Source: Trichaptum fuscoviolaceum
Taxonomy: Eukaryota; Basidiomycota; Agaricomycetes; Hymenochaetales; Trichaptaceae
Direction: 5' to 3'
Assembly (NCBI GenBank): GCA_910574455.1
Contig: CAJSYZ010000002.1
Coordinates: 2,319,671 to 2,383,670 of the forward strand
Length of the DNA: 64,000 nt
The notes below the pieces were generated by a model, which searched no databases, had not been told where the DNA came from, and saw only the letters and a program-made list of their open reading frames with translations. Made by a program: the position numbers and the translations under genes. Positions 61,146-64,000 of this stretch are shown here, piece by piece. Each line of letters opens with the position of its first letter. Positions within the stretch are counted from its first letter, which is position 1.

Positions 61146-63114
61146 TCAGTTGTGGCCGTGGTGCATGTAACTCGGATGGTTATCTTCGACTTTGAATAAC
61201 CAGAATGGACCTGTCAGACATATGTATCTGTGAGCGCAATGACCTTGGAAAATGTGATAGTATATGGACTCACCCGCTGGATCACCTGTGGCATTTGCAG
61301 AGAGTCGATGATAGTGAGTTTATTGTGACAACCGAGCGACCACGTATTCGGAAAGAAATAAGTACGTACCCTCTTCGTGCTGTGCTCCAGTCCAGACGCC
61401 TACAACACCGGCGGCGGAGCCCATGGCTCCGATTTGTATGCCCTCGGAGCTGAAGGGTGAAGGGGGGGAATAGAAACAGATCGTCAGTTGCAACCCTGCA
61501 AGACAGACACATCACCGCCGTCCAGACTACGCACCTCCATTGTGAGTGTCCGTCGAGGGCAGAAGCCTTGCGCATCTTTGGTGAGCAAAGCACAAATTAA
61601 TTTACACATGTCGGAACGAGCGGAGGGGAGGAAAGAAGGGGGGCTGGAGCACGGGCAGCTGAATACCCCCATCTTTCTTCCTTGAGGGCACAAGGGAAGT
61701 CGAAACATACACTCACGAATCTCCAGCGGATGTAGCCTTCGGGCGTCATTCGGACGGTGCCTTTGACTTTGGCCTCGTTGCCGTTACCACCGCGCGAAGT
61801 CCCGACAAAGTAAATCATCGGGTACTTCAGTCGAATTTCCCGGGCTCGCGCGGCGGCATCGTCGGTCATGGGTCCTGGCTCCGGCGACCCAGGGGATGTG
61901 GCAGTCGCAAGGCGGGCAGATGAGCCTTGGGCTTCTGCTCCCAAGGCAGCAGTTTCCTGTATTTTCGTGATGCGGAAGCTCAGCTCGATAAGACGAGTGG
62001 CCTCCTGGAACTCCGGGTCATCGAAGAAAGACTCGTCATATGCACCTGTTGAGAACTTGCTTTTATTATCAGCAATATGTATAAGCGGTCGGTAACGTTT
62101 GCAATCTTACGTTGAATGCTATTGTTGTACGTCGGTAGCGTTTGTGTGAGCTTCTGAAGAAACAATTGAAAGATGCGGCGGAACATACTAAACAGATCAC
62201 TGATGCGGAAGAGGGGGGATCAGAAGGCCACTCGAAAAAGATAACCAATACACCTACCGGTAGTCCATGAAGCAGACGTATCTCCGCCAGGTCCCCTCAA
62301 CGCCTGCCCAGTCTCGCGGATTCCTAGCGCCGTGGCACCGGGGAGCTGAGTACGGTCGTAAAGCGTCTAAGCTCGAAGGTGGTCGAGTGTCTTGCCATAG
62401 CATGCCCAGATCGTGCAGGTTGCAAAAAACAACGGTTATGAGAGCGCGTATATGCTGCCAATTCACAGAGCCTTTCTTGCCGGGTAAGAAGGGACCCCAA
62501 AGTGATTCTTGAGAATAGTTCCGCATGTCATAAGCGAACGCCCGGGCAGCGTTCCTCTCTGAGAGGATGGATAACGCGTTCTTGTCCCGGACAGAATCTC
62601 TCCAGCCGACATATGTCCACAGCTCCAACAAACGTTGCTGCTCTTCAAATGTCCAGCTTGACGTCACGAAGCAATCGCGAAAGACATTGTGTTCGCGGAC
62701 GAGCTGGCTGAGCCATATTAAATCATTTGACTCGTCTTGCTTCTCAGGCATCGGGGGCAGATTCTTGATAACGGAAACCAGTGCGTCAAGAGCTCCCGCC
62801 AGCTCGGGTGGATGGGTGCTGATCTTCTGTATTACCCGCATCGCGAAGACGCGTCTTTGCAGCTCCTTCTTCCAGTCGACCTCCAGAACCTCATTCCCCA
62901 CATCGGATGACACTAGAGTGCGCCGGGGGTCGTCGAAGGGCTGCTCGAGGAAAAGCCGGCGCCATAGATGCTGATCCCGGGCTTCATAAACCAGTGCTCT
63001 TGCAGATCGGCAGGTCTGCGCAAAGCTGGCGACATCGCGGGGATGCGAGAGGACGAGGGTGTGCTCAGTGATCTCCGGGGGGATCTGGAGGATGCGCGGG
63101 GCGGCGGCGTTCAT
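61146..63114 (-). CDS. F-box protein (agaricomycete-type)
   Basis: Substrate adaptor of an SCF ubiquitin ligase by family. Start at 63114 (MNAAAPRILQIPPEITEHTL) puts the F-box at the N-terminus (EITEHTLVLSHPRDVASFAQ, then CRSARALVYEARDQHLWRRL). The middle part has NLHDLGMLWQDTRPPSSLDA and GVEGTWRRYVCFMDYR. The C-terminal part has PMIYFVGTSRGGNGNEAKVK, VRMTPEGYIRWRF, GIQIGAMGSAAGVVGVWTGA and ends FWLFKVEDNHPSYMHHGHN. Exon 1 is 62258-63114; several short exons follow. They include a 12-nt microexon (61274-61285, GTGATCCAGCGG in sense) that supplies DPA between EEG and GPFW. Such F-box proteins form large families in mushrooms; the target is unknown. Divergent from the next gene by 250 bp. Confidence 0.82.
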
Positions 63115-63364
63115 CGTCAGCGACGACGAGGAAGGGGAGATAAGTGCCGGGGAGGACGAAGAGAGTCGTGAGTGTTCATAGATGATAACTGACCGCCTGA
63201 GACGGACGCTAATTATAACCGCATCCGTCCGGTCCACTTCTCGGTATCTCCCGTGCGAGCCGCGTGTCTGCCTGCCCGCACTTGATTGGTCAGACGCGTT
63301 CTCCCGCGGCCATTGCCCGCGTCTTGTGTCTTCCTTTGCATCTCTGACGCAACCTGCCAAAAAC

Positions 63365-64000
63365 ATGCTCGGTCGCCGCCCTCTCGTCGTCGCGCTCAGT
63401 GTCGCGCTCGCTGCGCACGGCATCAAACTGCCCTTTGCGCTCGACTGGCTTTATCCAGGCGCGTCTCAGGGCCTTTCGGCGGAGGTCGTTGGCCATAAAA
63501 TCGCGGTCATCGGGGCGGGCGCAGGCGGTTCTTCAGCTGCGTGGTGGATTTCGAAGGCGAAGGCACGGTCAGGTGTTTCCGTACAGGTAGATGTCTATGA
63601 ACGGGAAAACTACATAGGAGGACGTGAGTCCGCCGCTAATGTTGCCCGAATTGGTGTTGATCATCTCACAGGTAGCACCGTCGTCTATCCGTACAATGAC
63701 ACAAGTCTAGATCCCATCGAACTCGGAGCGTCGATCTTTGTACAGGCGAACAAGAATATGTGGCGGGCAACTCAAGAGTTTAATTTGAGCAGGTACAATT
63801 TCGATGACGAAGACGGAGCTGTTGGCTTCTGGGACGGCGAACAGTTCGTATTTACGGTGACTCAGTTCATGTCCTTGTCACTTAAAGTTCTCCATATTCA
63901 AATTGATTAATGCAGATGAACGAGAGCAAAGGATGGCTAGGCTGGTTTGACTCCGTCAAAGCCGTCTGGCGCTACGGTCTTTCACCGTTGAAAGCAAAGC
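63365..64000 (+). CDS. prenylcysteine oxidase-like flavoprotein, 5' part
   Basis: Cut by the window end. The product would cleave prenylcysteines left from degraded prenylated proteins, probably in a secretory or vacuolar compartment. It starts MLGRRPLVVALSVALAAHGI, a signal-peptide-like N-terminus. The FAD-binding motif is IAVIGAGAGGSSAAWWI, followed by VDVYERENYIGGR and the family-typical ELGASIFVQANKNMWRAT and NFDDEDGAVGFWDG. Exon 1 is 63365-63856; exon 2 begins at 63916 (MNESKGWLGWFDSVKAVWRY) and runs off the end. Other FAD amine-oxidase relatives cannot be excluded. Confidence 0.82.

Overview
This window is nuclear DNA of a filamentous basidiomycete, most likely an Agaricomycete (mushroom or polypore). 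Genes are split by many short introns of about 50-60 bp, intergenic gaps are small, and both strands are used. Family content fits: a CYP61/ERG5 sterol desaturase, a pair of DUF7702-type membrane proteins, an agaricomycete-type F-box protein, a CBM19-like secreted Ser/Thr-rich protein, a HAL4/SAT4-type kinase, and a dynein heavy chain gene that contains only the tail. All exon models were built by eye from splice signals and protein-family similarity; no search was run.

Layout. 1-20.5 kb is ordinary gene space: the 3' part of a hybrid histidine kinase, a single-pass membrane protein, LAS1, two tandem DUF7702-like genes with duplicated promoters, a gene-free stretch (13.4-16.0 kb), ERG5, and a CBM19-like secreted protein. 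22.7-35.3 kb is a repeat and pseudogene island. It holds two modules (about 22.69-31.20 and 31.21-32.97 kb) that share left and right end sequences and carry broken pieces of host genes: CSE1 (importin-alpha exporter) in the first and TFIIB in the second. A nearly intact Ty3/Gypsy chromovirus (23,959-30,296, minus strand) sits inside the CSE1 piece. Broken pieces of an alpha-1,3-glucan synthase, an aspartic protease and an unrecognised gene follow, then a strong palindrome. 36-64 kb is ordinary gene space again: HAD phosphatase, a kinase-like protein with a degenerate DFG motif, a MYST acetyltransferase, ribosomal protein eL19, a HAL4-like kinase, VPS4, MET2 (with a hAT-type MITE just upstream), the dynein tail, an SDR, a LEA-like mitochondrial protein, a dienelactone-hydrolase-like protein, an F-box protein and the start of a prenylcysteine-oxidase-like gene.

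The genes are mostly housekeeping (ribosome biogenesis, ergosterol, methionine, ESCRT, dynein transport, signalling) and do not form an obvious cluster or pathway. The strongest unusual signals are: (1) the gene-fragment-carrying modules with asymmetric inverted ends and a right-end hairpin, which look Helentron/Helitron2-like; (2) the chromovirus, with an apparent 11-nt self-priming site placed in a hairpin loop and a -1 slippery heptamer directly at the gag stop; (3) the tail-only dynein gene; (4) a kinase-like and an acetyltransferase gene with changed key residues; (5) a hAT MITE 64 bp from the MET2 start codon.
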